Positions 27,813 to 35,844 of a DNA stretch of 52,250 nt are shown here, in pieces. The notes below the pieces were generated by a model. The model did no database searches and was not told the DNA's origin. It saw only the letters and a list, made by a program, of their open reading frames with translations. Origin of the DNA: an uncultured Prevotella sp. (lineage in GTDB: Bacteria > Bacteroidota > Bacteroidia > Bacteroidales > Bacteroidaceae); assembly GCA_945834405.1 (NCBI GenBank), contig CAMAHD010000003.1, positions 1-52,250 on the forward strand, in the 5' to 3' direction. A program made the position numbers and the translations under genes. Each line of letters starts with the position of its first letter. The stretch's first letter is position 1.

Positions 27813-29564
27813 TTATTTTGCGTAGTATTTCCGTTTCTTGATTTTCCGGAATAAAGTCTTATTGTCGGCAGAGTCTGCTTTTTCTGCTGATTTTTTCCAG
27901 TATTCCACAGCCTGCTCTACCAGGTTGCATTTGAAAAAGATATCGCCTGCATGTTCGAAAAGCAGGCTGCTCTCCGTGCTGTCGCATTGCAGAGCCTGTT
28001 CAATATAGATACGGGCTTCAGCATACTTTCCTTGACTGAATAAAATCCATGCGTATGTGTCCAGATTGTTCGGGTTCTTTGCATCCAGTTCTATGCTCTT
28101 GCGACTCATTTTTTCTGCTTTGTCCAGATTGTCCGAACCGTCAATACACAAGTAGTACGCATAATTGTTCAGGCAGGAGCTGTCTTCGGGCTTGATCTGC
28201 AGGCAGGAGTCGTATGCAGCATAGGATTGGGCAAACATGCCTTTTTTGTGATACAGCTCGCCCATGATTTCATAGATATTCGCCACGGTCGTCCTGTCTG
28301 TCTCTTCGTTGATGAGGTCAGCTCCGAGTTGTAGCGTGGCGAGTGCCTTGTCATCTTCGTTGTCTCTGTAATATGCCACCCCCTCGTAATAGTAGAAGGA
28401 AATATTGTCAGGAACGTATTGGCGTGCCTCGTGACAGAGGTTGATGACTTCGTGCATGTTGTTCTCTTCCCATGCATAGGCTATCAGGTTGAGCCGTGCA
28501 GCCGTGTTGTCCGGACTCAGTCTCAGGGCTTCTTGTATAAGTGGTTTGATGGTGTCTCTTGGGAACTCGTATCTCTGATAATAGGTGGCGCAGATAAGAT
28601 ACATCTCCGTGTTCTCTGGACAGAGTGGAAGGACCTGTTGGATGAGTAGTGGTATCTGACAGCTGTCCGAATCCGATTCGTATTTTCTTATCATGTCTAC
28701 CATCATGGAACATCTTATCTCGTCGCTCGTAGATGGCATGAAAAGGAGGTGCTTAGTGATGGAATCTGCCAATTCCTGCTTGTCCTGTAAGGTATACACA
28801 TTTCGCATGGACAGCATGGCGCGTTCATTGACGGAGTCTTCTTGGAGAATCTCCTGAAAGATTGCCATACTCTTGTCCAATTCATTACAGTTTGCCAGCA
28901 TGTCACCATAGAAGCAGCGGTAGTACAGGTCGTTGGGATAGCGCTCTGCCAGTTGTTTCATTTCTTCTATGGCTGCATCCTTGTTGCCAGAACGGATATA
29001 TAGATTTGCCTTGAAGTAGGAGAGACGTTCGCTTTTTCCGTTGAGTTCTTCCAGACGGTGTATACAGCTAATGGCTTTCTCCAGCTCTCCCTCCTCCTCG
29101 TGTAGCTGTATCAGAATCTGTATCAAATCGTCTCGCTCTTTATCCATCTCCAATACCTTTTCGATGGCTTTAATGGCATCGGCATATTGGCGGTTGTTGA
29201 TGTAGGCTCCGGCAAGCGTTTCGATGAAGGTCTGGTTGGTCGGTTCCAGCTTCGTTGCCTTCTCCATATAACTGAGGGAAAGCTTGTTCTCTTTCAGGTC
29301 GTCATAGCATTGGGACAAGAAAAAGTAGGCTTCGGCACGAGTGGAGTCAATATCTATACAATGCCGGAAGAGTTCGAAGGCAGCGGCACCGTCTCCTTTT
29401 TCTCTTTGCATCATAGCTTCCAGAAAAAATCGGTTGTATTTGGTGGCTTGGCTTTCTGTCGTATCTTTACCTTCCGTGTGGACGGTTTGAGCAAAGCCTG
29501 ATAAAGCTATTAGTGATAGCACCAATAGCAAGCCGGTTTTCTGAATAATACTCATGCCTTTCAT
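27813..29564 (-). CDS. Tetratricopeptide repeat protein
   Basis: Signal peptide and many TPR units (e.g. 'AEAYFFLSQCYDDLKENKLSLSYMEKATKLEPTNQ', 'SSCLNNYAYYLCIDGSDNLDKAEKMSRKSIELDAKNP'). Confidence 0.9.
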   Translation of the reverse strand: MKGMSIIQKTGLLLVLSLIALSGFAQTVHTEGKDTTESQATKYNRFFLEAMMQREKGDGAAAFELFRHCIDIDSTRAEAYFFLSQCYDDLKENKLSLSYMEKATKLEPTNQTFIETLAGAYINNRQYADAIKAIEKVLEMDKERDDLIQILIQLHEEEGELEKAISCIHRLEELNGKSERLSYFKANLYIRSGNKDAAIEEMKQLAERYPNDLYYRCFYGDMLANCNELDKSMAIFQEILQEDSVNERAMLSMRNVYTLQDKQELADSITKHLLFMPSTSDEIRCSMMVDMIRKYESDSDSCQIPLLIQQVLPLCPENTEMYLICATYYQRYEFPRDTIKPLIQEALRLSPDNTAARLNLIAYAWEENNMHEVINLCHEARQYVPDNISFYYYEGVAYYRDNEDDKALATLQLGADLINEETDRTTVANIYEIMGELYHKKGMFAQSYAAYDSCLQIKPEDSSCLNNYAYYLCIDGSDNLDKAEKMSRKSIELDAKNPNNLDTYAWILFSQGKYAEARIYIEQALQCDSTESSLLFEHAGDIFFKCNLVEQAVEYWKKSAEKADSADNKTLFRKIKKRKYYAK

Positions 29565-29587
29565 CCGCTGTCTGTGATTTTTTTCCG

Positions 29588-30022
29588 TTATTTTACTCCG
29601 GTGTGTCCGTAGCCACCTTCTCCGCGCTCTGTTTCATCCAGTTCGTCAACAAGTTCAAATCTGGCCTGTTCGTGGCGTGCAATAACCATTTGGGCAATGC
29701 GTTCACCGTCGTTGATCGTGAAATCTTCGTTGGAGAGGTTCATGAGCAAGACCATGATTTCTCCACGATAGTCGGCATCGACGGTGCCGGGAGAATTGAG
29801 TACGGTGAGTCCGTGTTTCAGAGCCAAACCGCTACGAGGTCTTATCTGCGCTTCATATCCTGCAGGCAGGGCAATATGGAGACCGGTTCCGATGAGTCTC
29901 CGCTCAAAGGGTTGCAGGGTTATGGGTGCTTCGATATTGGCACGGAGATCCATGCCTGCACTCTGCTCTGTGGCGTATGTGGGCAGGGGATGATGCCCGT
30001 TGTTAATGACTTTGATTTTCAT
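29588..30022 (-). CDS. dut: dUTP diphosphatase
   Basis: Start reassigned to [14 protein letters not shown] at 30022. '[11 protein letters not shown]', '[26 protein letters not shown]', '[10 protein letters not shown]', '[11 protein letters not shown]' are dUTPase motifs. Confidence 0.97.
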   Translation of the reverse strand: MKIKVINNGHHPLPTYATEQSAGMDLRANIEAPITLQPFERRLIGTGLHIALPAGYEAQIRPRSGLALKHGLTVLNSPGTVDADYRGEIMVLLMNLSNEDFTINDGERIAQMVIARHEQARFELVDELDETERGEGGYGHTGVK

Positions 30023-30168
30023 TGCTGATGTTTGTATGCCGTTTGATTCTTTTTGATGTTTGGTGATGATTCTTGTTGCTGTTGCATTATAAAGTGCAAA
30101 AATACAGAATTCTGTTTGAATGACCAATGTTTTTCTGTCAAAATAAGTTTTTTCTACAAAAAAAGCAC

Positions 30169-30176
30169 TACTTTTG
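30169..30176 (+). promoter_or_regulatory. -7 element upstream of dgt
   Basis: TACTTTTG matches TAnnTTTG 8 nt before the ATG at 30185. No clear -33 TTTG. Confidence 0.4.
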
Positions 30177-30184
30177 CAGGTACT

Positions 30185-31525
30185 ATGATGAATTGGCAGC
30201 AATTAATATCCAACAAAAGACTGGGTCAGGAGTCTCGTCATCCGATGAGACACGATGACCGTACGGAGTTCAAGCGTGATTATGACCGCCTGATATTCTC
30301 TGCACCTTTCCGCAGGTTGCAGAACAAGACGCAGGTGTTTCCACTTCCGGGAAGCGTTTTTGTACATAACAGATTGACGCATAGTTTGGAGGTGGCGAGT
30401 GTGGGAATGTCGTTGGGCTCGGATGTGGCTGCAGCCTTGATGCAGCAGCAACCAGCATTGAAGGAGACAATGATTGGAGAGATAGGCCAGATTGTTGCGA
30501 CTGCCTGTCTGGCGCATGACATGGGTAATCCGCCTTTCGGACATTCCGGAGAGAAAGCCATTCAGACTTTTTTCACCGAAGGTCCGGGAAATGAGTTGAA
30601 GTCGATGCTTTCAACTGCCTTTTGGCATGATATAACCCATTTTGAAGGAAATGCCAATGCCTTCCGCTTGCTGACTCATCAGTTTAAAGGTCGTCGTAAT
30701 GGTGGCTTTGTCATGACCTATACTACTTTGGCAAGTATCGTGAAATATCCTTTCTCTTCTGCGCTTTCGGGAAAGAAAGGCAAATTCGGATTCTTTGCCA
30801 CAGAGCTTGAATATTTCCAACGTATTGCCGATGAAATGGGCATTATTCGTTTTGAAACGTCTCCTCTTGGTGTCAGATACGCACGTCATCCCTTGGTATA
30901 TCTGGTAGAGGCTGCCGATGACATCTGTTACGAGGTGATGGATATTGAAGATGCTCATAAACTGAAAATCTTGAGTTTTGATGAGACGTGCAGCCTGTTG
31001 TTGGGATTCTTTGATGGTGCTGTACGTGAACAGATCATGAAGAGGGTTGATGAGGAAGGGCTGACTGACGACAACGAGAAGATTGTCTATATGAGAGCCT
31101 GTGTAATAGGAGCGTTGGAGCGGGAGTGTGTTCAAGCATTTGTCAAGCATGAGAAGGAGATATTGTCAGGCAGTTTCGAGGGTTCTCTGATAGATGCCAT
31201 CAGTGAATTGCCCCGTGAGGCTTATCGCCGTTGTGCAGCCTTGTCCAAAGAACGAATCTATCGCAGCAAACCGGTTTTGGATGTGGAACTGTCGGGTTAT
31301 CGAATCATGGAAACGTTGATGGAACAAATGATAGAAGCAGTGAGACATCCTGAACGTTACTATTCTCAGCAACTTATCGGAAGGGTGTCCAGCCAATATG
31401 ACATTGACTCGCCTCATCTTGAGACAAGACTCATGGCTGTCATTGATTATATCAGTGGCATGACAGATGTTTATGCGTTGGACATCTATCAGAAGATTAG
31501 CGGTATCAGTCTGCCCATAGTATAA
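30185..31525 (+). CDS. dgt: Deoxyguanosinetriphosphate triphosphohydrolase family protein
   Basis: Likely start [14 protein letters not shown] at 30185 or 30188. HD motifs '[17 protein letters not shown]', '[17 protein letters not shown]', '[15 protein letters not shown]'. Confidence 0.95.
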   Translation: MMNWQQLISNKRLGQESRHPMRHDDRTEFKRDYDRLIFSAPFRRLQNKTQVFPLPGSVFVHNRLTHSLEVASVGMSLGSDVAAALMQQQPALKETMIGEIGQIVATACLAHDMGNPPFGHSGEKAIQTFFTEGPGNELKSMLSTAFWHDITHFEGNANAFRLLTHQFKGRRNGGFVMTYTTLASIVKYPFSSALSGKKGKFGFFATELEYFQRIADEMGIIRFETSPLGVRYARHPLVYLVEAADDICYEVMDIEDAHKLKILSFDETCSLLLGFFDGAVREQIMKRVDEEGLTDDNEKIVYMRACVIGALERECVQAFVKHEKEILSGSFEGSLIDAISELPREAYRRCAALSKERIYRSKPVLDVELSGYRIMETLMEQMIEAVRHPERYYSQQLIGRVSSQYDIDSPHLETRLMAVIDYISGMTDVYALDIYQKISGISLPIV

Positions 31526-31554
31526 ATAATTTGGGCATACTGATACCGCTAATC
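31495..31554. terminator. Long hairpin between convergent dgt and acyltransferase genes
   Basis: GATTAGCGGTATCAGTCTGCCCA (31495-31517) / TGGGCATACTGATACCGCTAATC (31532-31554). 23-nt arms with one mismatch and a 14-nt loop containing the dgt stop. No U-tract. Confidence 0.65.
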
Positions 31555-31558
31555 GCAC

Positions 31559-32551
31559 TTATTTCTCTTTGTAGATGACGTTGTTGGCACCGCTGGTGAT
31601 TTGCAAGGCCTCGGGATGCTCTTTGATGTAAGAATCGATGTGTCGCATTCTTTTTTCTTCGAGAATCTCGTCAACGGCAATCAGTATGCCGGTTTCTTCT
31701 ACGTCGCCGAAACCGTCGTTGATAGCTGTTCCGAACAGTTTCATCGTAGGACTCAGACTCATGTAGGCATTGACCAAAGGAGGGATGTTGTAGCCCATTT
31801 TCCTTACTTCGCGATTCAGAATCTTATAGTCTTCCTTGAATGAATCCTCACAGAACAATGCCTCCAATTCCTTGGGGTCTGATTCGATTTGTAGCGGTTT
31901 CATCGGAGTTATCAGATGATCCTTATCGTCAAAGTGCTTCTTCAGGAAATACAAAATCATGTCCCTTCCCTTTCGTATATACGAGGGGTACATGGTCATT
32001 TTACCAAAGAAGTATTTGACATTTGGCTGGATGACCGTCAGCGCTCCTAAGCCATCCCAAAGATTATCCAGTGCGAAGAGACTTTTCGAACCGTTCTTGT
32101 TGGTGTTCTGGTAAGCCAATGATACGAAGCTGCGTCCCAATTCGATGGTCTGCGGCATATAGTCGTCCATGAAACGTTTGGAGAAATGGAACATGTGACT
32201 GGTTGCCAAGATGGGCTGTCCATTGGGTGCCGTTTCAACGTCCGTTCCGAGGATATAACGATAGCCACCGATGATTTCTTCAGCCTCTGGATTCCAAACA
32301 ATCAGCTGTTTGTAACAGTTGTCCATGGTGTCAAACTCGTCCAGATCGTATGCCTTTCCAGTGCCTCCACCGGCTTCGCGGAACACAATCTCGCGCAGTC
32401 TTCCTATCTCCAAAAGCACGTTAGGCGCATTGTGGGCGTCAACGATGTAAATCTCGTTGTTACTTTTGTTGGTCATTCTCAACTGGCGTTCTTGAGTCAG
32501 TTCCTTTTTAAGTAGCTCCCTGGGAATGGGCTGAATAATCTCCTGTACCAT
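31559..32551 (-). CDS. glsB: GNAT-fold N-acyltransferase, GlsB-like (glycine lipid synthesis)
   Basis: OlsB/GlsB-type features: 'LREIVFREAGGGTGKAYDLDEFDTMDNCYKQLIVWNPEAEEIIGGYRYI', 'IELGRSFVSLAYQ'. Paired with a PlsC-like gene. Confidence 0.65.
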   Translation of the reverse strand: MVQEIIQPIPRELLKKELTQERQLRMTNKSNNEIYIVDAHNAPNVLLEIGRLREIVFREAGGGTGKAYDLDEFDTMDNCYKQLIVWNPEAEEIIGGYRYILGTDVETAPNGQPILATSHMFHFSKRFMDDYMPQTIELGRSFVSLAYQNTNKNGSKSLFALDNLWDGLGALTVIQPNVKYFFGKMTMYPSYIRKGRDMILYFLKKHFDDKDHLITPMKPLQIESDPKELEALFCEDSFKEDYKILNREVRKMGYNIPPLVNAYMSLSPTMKLFGTAINDGFGDVEETGILIAVDEILEEKRMRHIDSYIKEHPEALQITSGANNVIYKEK

Positions 32552-32623
32552 TGTTCTATGCTGGTTATTGATTGTTTGTTTCTTTGGTTTCTTGTTGTCG
32601 GTTCTTGGTGAGACGAATGTTGG

Positions 32624-33451
32624 TTATAGCTCGTAAACACGTGCTTTAACGTACTGAGCCCACTCGTGTGGAGTCTTGCTCTTGTCAAAGGTTTGCCAGG
32701 GAATGGGTTTCCCGATGGCTACACGGAATGAGCGATGCACATTCTTGTACATCTCGTCCACAAGAAACAGCATGGCGATATTGACTTTCTTCACGTATTT
32801 GTCCGAGAAATTCGCAAGACGGTAGAAGAAGTCGGAGTTTTGACCGCCAAAATGAATAGGCACTACGTCACGCTGATATTCAACACTTTTAGTGATGAAT
32901 GTCTTTTTCCATTCAATGTCTTGAATGATTCCGTTTCTCTTTCTTGAGCAGATGCCGGCGGGGAACATCAGCATGTGGTTGTCGCTGGTGAATCCGGCTT
33001 CGACCATTGCAGGGAAATTACGGCTCTGCGACCCTGTCTTGTTGATAGGTATGCAGACTGGAGCAAGACCTGGCAGGTTCATCAACAGGTCGTTGACCAG
33101 ATAGCGGAACTTGCCGTCGTAGTGCCTTCCGATGATGGCTCCTAACGCCACGCCGTCTTCGCCTCCCAAGGGGTGGTTGCTGACGAAAGTGTAGAGGCGC
33201 CCGTCATCTTTCTGGGGAAGATTCTCTTCGCCTACTATTTCGAGCGTCATGTCCAGGTATCTGACGCACTCCTCCAGCCACTCAGTTCCACTGAGATGCC
33301 GGCTTTCCCAAAGGTACTTGTTTACCTCGTCCTGATGGATGATGTGTTTGAGCCAAGATACTAACGGCTTGGGTATGAAATTGGCTTTCGTGCCCATTTT
33401 GTCCTTTAGAATCTTGTCAATATCAATCGTCTTTTCTGTTACCTGTTTCAT
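32624..33451 (-). CDS. glsA: PlsC-like O-acyltransferase, GlsA-like
   Basis: Start reassigned to MKQVTEKTIDIDK at 33451. Acyltransferase-like 'FVSNHPLGGEDGVALGAIIG', 'MLMFPAGICSRKRNG', 'VVPIHFGGQNSDFFYRLAN'. Confidence 0.7.
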   Translation of the reverse strand: MKQVTEKTIDIDKILKDKMGTKANFIPKPLVSWLKHIIHQDEVNKYLWESRHLSGTEWLEECVRYLDMTLEIVGEENLPQKDDGRLYTFVSNHPLGGEDGVALGAIIGRHYDGKFRYLVNDLLMNLPGLAPVCIPINKTGSQSRNFPAMVEAGFTSDNHMLMFPAGICSRKRNGIIQDIEWKKTFITKSVEYQRDVVPIHFGGQNSDFFYRLANFSDKYVKKVNIAMLFLVDEMYKNVHRSFRVAIGKPIPWQTFDKSKTPHEWAQYVKARVYEL

Positions 33452-33494
33452 TTCTCTCTTTGCTTTCTGATGGTCAGCTTCACTAACAACGATG

Positions 33495-33502
33495 CAAAAG
33501 TA
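33495..33502 (-). promoter_or_regulatory. -7 element upstream of glsA-like gene
   Basis: Reverse complement TACTTTTG matches TAnnTTTG about 43 bp upstream of the start codon. Confidence 0.4.
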
Positions 33503-33691
33503 ACTAAAACCTTTGTATTTTGGTTCTTTTTTCTCCAAAAAAACTGAAAAAAGTTTGAAATAATTAATTTTTTATTGCCAATGCAATGAAAATGCAAGTA
33601 TTCTGAAGCAGATTTGCTTAACATTTGAAATATGGATGCTTGTAGAATCTCATTTTTTTACGTGTTTGGAAGAAACGTCAGCATGTGTTTA

Positions 33692-33723
33692 AGTGGGGCA
33701 AAGCCTGTGATGTTTGCCCCACT
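33692..33723. repeat. Perfect 11-bp stem hairpin in the glsA/mraZ divergent region
   Basis: AGTGGGGCAAA (33692-33702) / TTTGCCCCACT (33713-33723), 10-nt loop, then ATTTTAAC on the plus strand. Confidence 0.8.
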
Positions 33724-33800
33724 ATTTTAACAATTCTGTAAATGGTTGTTTTTCAGCGTGATAGCAAATAATATAAATGAAGGATAAAATTATTTTTGAA

Positions 33801-33848
33801 AAAGTGTGGGGAAAAGTGGGGGAAAGTGGAGGAAAAGTTGTAACTTTG
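33801..33848 (+). promoter_or_regulatory. mraZ promoter with candidate MraZ operator repeats
   Basis: TGGGG at 33807, TGGGG at 33817, TGGAG at 33827 (exact 10-bp period, within AAAGTG-rich repeats), directly upstream of TAACTTTG (33841-33848). Confidence 0.65.
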
Positions 33849-33877
33849 TAGCGCAATCCTTTATAAAAGATGTATAC

Positions 33878-34321
33878 ATGCGATTTTTAGGCAATATAGA
33901 AGCAAAAACAGATGCCAAAGGGCGTGCTTTTCTCCCAGCTGTATTCCGCAAGGAATTACAAAAAGCCGGCGAGGAAAGGCTCGTCATGCGCAAGGATGTT
34001 TTTCAGGATTGCTTGGTTCTCTATCCGGAAAGTGTATGGAACAGCCAGCTGGATGAGCTTCGACAGCGCTTGAGCCGTTGGCAGTCAGCGTCTCAGCAGG
34101 TTTACCGTCAGTTCGTGTCGGATGTAGAAATAGTTGTGCTCGATGGCAACGGAAGATTCCTGATACCCAAAAGGTACATGAAAATGGCAGGTATCGTGCA
34201 GGAAGTGAAGTTTATAGGTATGGGTGATACCATTGAGATATGGAGTAAGTCCATGACCGAAGAGCCCTTCATGCAGGCAGAGGATTTCAAACAGGCTTTA
34301 GAGAGCCTGATGGGTCAATAG
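33878..34321 (+). CDS. mraZ: Division/cell wall cluster transcriptional repressor MraZ
   Basis: Start MRFLGNIEAKTDAKGRAFLPAVFRKEL at 33878, and 'VVLDGNGRFLIPKRYMKMAGI' (two SpoVT/AbrB-like repeats). First gene of the dcw cluster. Confidence 0.97.
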   Translation: MRFLGNIEAKTDAKGRAFLPAVFRKELQKAGEERLVMRKDVFQDCLVLYPESVWNSQLDELRQRLSRWQSASQQVYRQFVSDVEIVVLDGNGRFLIPKRYMKMAGIVQEVKFIGMGDTIEIWSKSMTEEPFMQAEDFKQALESLMGQ

Positions 34322-34357
34322 GGAGAAAGCAAAAGAAGTTTTTAAAGGTCAACAATC

Positions 34358-35302
34358 ATGTTAACGGACGAACATATCATTACAGCAGAGGGCTATCATG
34401 TCCCTGTTTTGCTCCAGGAAAGTGTCGACGGACTGGACATCAAAGAGGATGGCATCTATGTAGATGTCACTTTCGGAGGTGGCGGTCACAGTCGCGAGAT
34501 ACTGAAGAGGCTTGGAGCCAAGGGCAGGCTGTATAGCTTCGACCAGGATGCCGATGCCCAACGAAATGCCATAGAAGGTGACGGGCGTTTCCATTTTGTG
34601 AGAAGCAATTTCCGTTATCTGAAGAACTGGATGCGTTATTACGGCGAGGACCATATAGACGGACTGCTGGCTGATCTCGGTGTGTCAAGCCATCATTTTG
34701 ATGATCAGGAGAGGGGATTCTCTTTCCGTTTTGAGTCACCGCTCGATATGCGCATGAATCAAGAGGCTGCCGTGAGTGCCGCAGACATTGTCAATCGGGC
34801 AGACGAAGGAAGACTTGCCGACGTGTTCTATCTGTATGGTGAGATGAAGAATGCGCGCAAGGTGGCTTCGGCTATCGTCAAGTACAGAGCTGAACACCCT
34901 ATCCTGACCACAGGCGATTTGATGAGTGCCGTATCTAACGTCATGGGAAAAGAACGTGAGAAAAAAGAGATGGCGAAGTTGTTTCAGGCTTTGCGTATCG
35001 AGGTGAACCACGAAATGGATGCTTTGCGCGACTTGCTCTATGCCGCTACGGAATGTTTGGCACCTGGTGGACGACTCTCGGTGATTACCTACCATTCGTT
35101 GGAAGACCGCATCGTGAAAAATGTCATCAAATCGGGAAATGCAGAGGGAAAAATCAGTCAGGATTTCTTTGGACGTGTGGAGACACCTTTCAAACCCGTC
35201 AATAACAAGATTATTGTACCCTCTCCGAAAGAACAATCACTGAATCCTCGCAGTCGCAGTGCCAAGTTGAGGGTAGCAGAAAAAATGAAGCAGGAGAAGT
35301 GA
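34358..35302 (+). CDS. rsmH: 16S rRNA (cytosine(1402)-N(4))-methyltransferase
   Basis: 'YHVPVLLQESVDGL', 'YVDVTFGGGGHSREIL', 'DGLLADLGVSSHHFDDQERGFSFRFESPLDMRM', 'SVITYHSLEDRIVKN'. Confidence 0.98.
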   Translation: MLTDEHIITAEGYHVPVLLQESVDGLDIKEDGIYVDVTFGGGGHSREILKRLGAKGRLYSFDQDADAQRNAIEGDGRFHFVRSNFRYLKNWMRYYGEDHIDGLLADLGVSSHHFDDQERGFSFRFESPLDMRMNQEAAVSAADIVNRADEGRLADVFYLYGEMKNARKVASAIVKYRAEHPILTTGDLMSAVSNVMGKEREKKEMAKLFQALRIEVNHEMDALRDLLYAATECLAPGGRLSVITYHSLEDRIVKNVIKSGNAEGKISQDFFGRVETPFKPVNNKIIVPSPKEQSLNPRSRSAKLRVAEKMKQEK

Positions 35303-35361
35303 TAGCAGCAAAGACTTTTTCTCCTCTGATTAGTTAGAAACAGATAAAGAAATAGGTGGAT

Positions 35362-35844
35362 ATGAATAAGGAAAAAAATGACACTCCGTTGGAGAAGACC
35401 GAAATACCTGCCATCGATGCCGCAAAGGCAGACAAGGAGCCGACAGAAGAAAAGCAACTGGAGCAAGCAATAGATAAGATTAAATCCAGCGTTACGGAAG
35501 ATGAGGTAAGGCCTGCTGCTTCCATGACATTGAAGAAGATTTTGGGCGGTGATATCCTTACGGCAGGCATGGTACGCAGCCAGTTGTGGCTGTTCGTGCT
35601 GATTGTGGGTTTTACCATCGTGTATGTCGCCTTTCGCTATCAGTGCCAACAGGATATGATTGCCATAGATAAGTTGGAGCGTGAGCTGAAGGATGCCAAA
35701 TACAAAGCGCTTGCCAGTTCGAGTGCCCTGACGGAACGCTGCAGAGAGAGCCATGTGCTCGACCTGCTCAGAAACAACAAGGACAGTGTCTTGCATATTT
35801 CCGACCAACCACCATATATCATTAGAACAGGAGAACATGAGTAA
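35362..35844 (+). CDS. ftsL: FtsL-like bitopic division protein
   Basis: Position between rsmH and ftsI, single TM segment 'LWLFVLIVGFTIVYVAFRY' and short coiled coil. The ORF track start 35356 is a GTG; the ATG is at 35362. Confidence 0.75.
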   Translation: MNKEKNDTPLEKTEIPAIDAAKADKEPTEEKQLEQAIDKIKSSVTEDEVRPAASMTLKKILGGDILTAGMVRSQLWLFVLIVGFTIVYVAFRYQCQQDMIAIDKLERELKDAKYKALASSSALTERCRESHVLDLLRNNKDSVLHISDQPPYIIRTGEHE

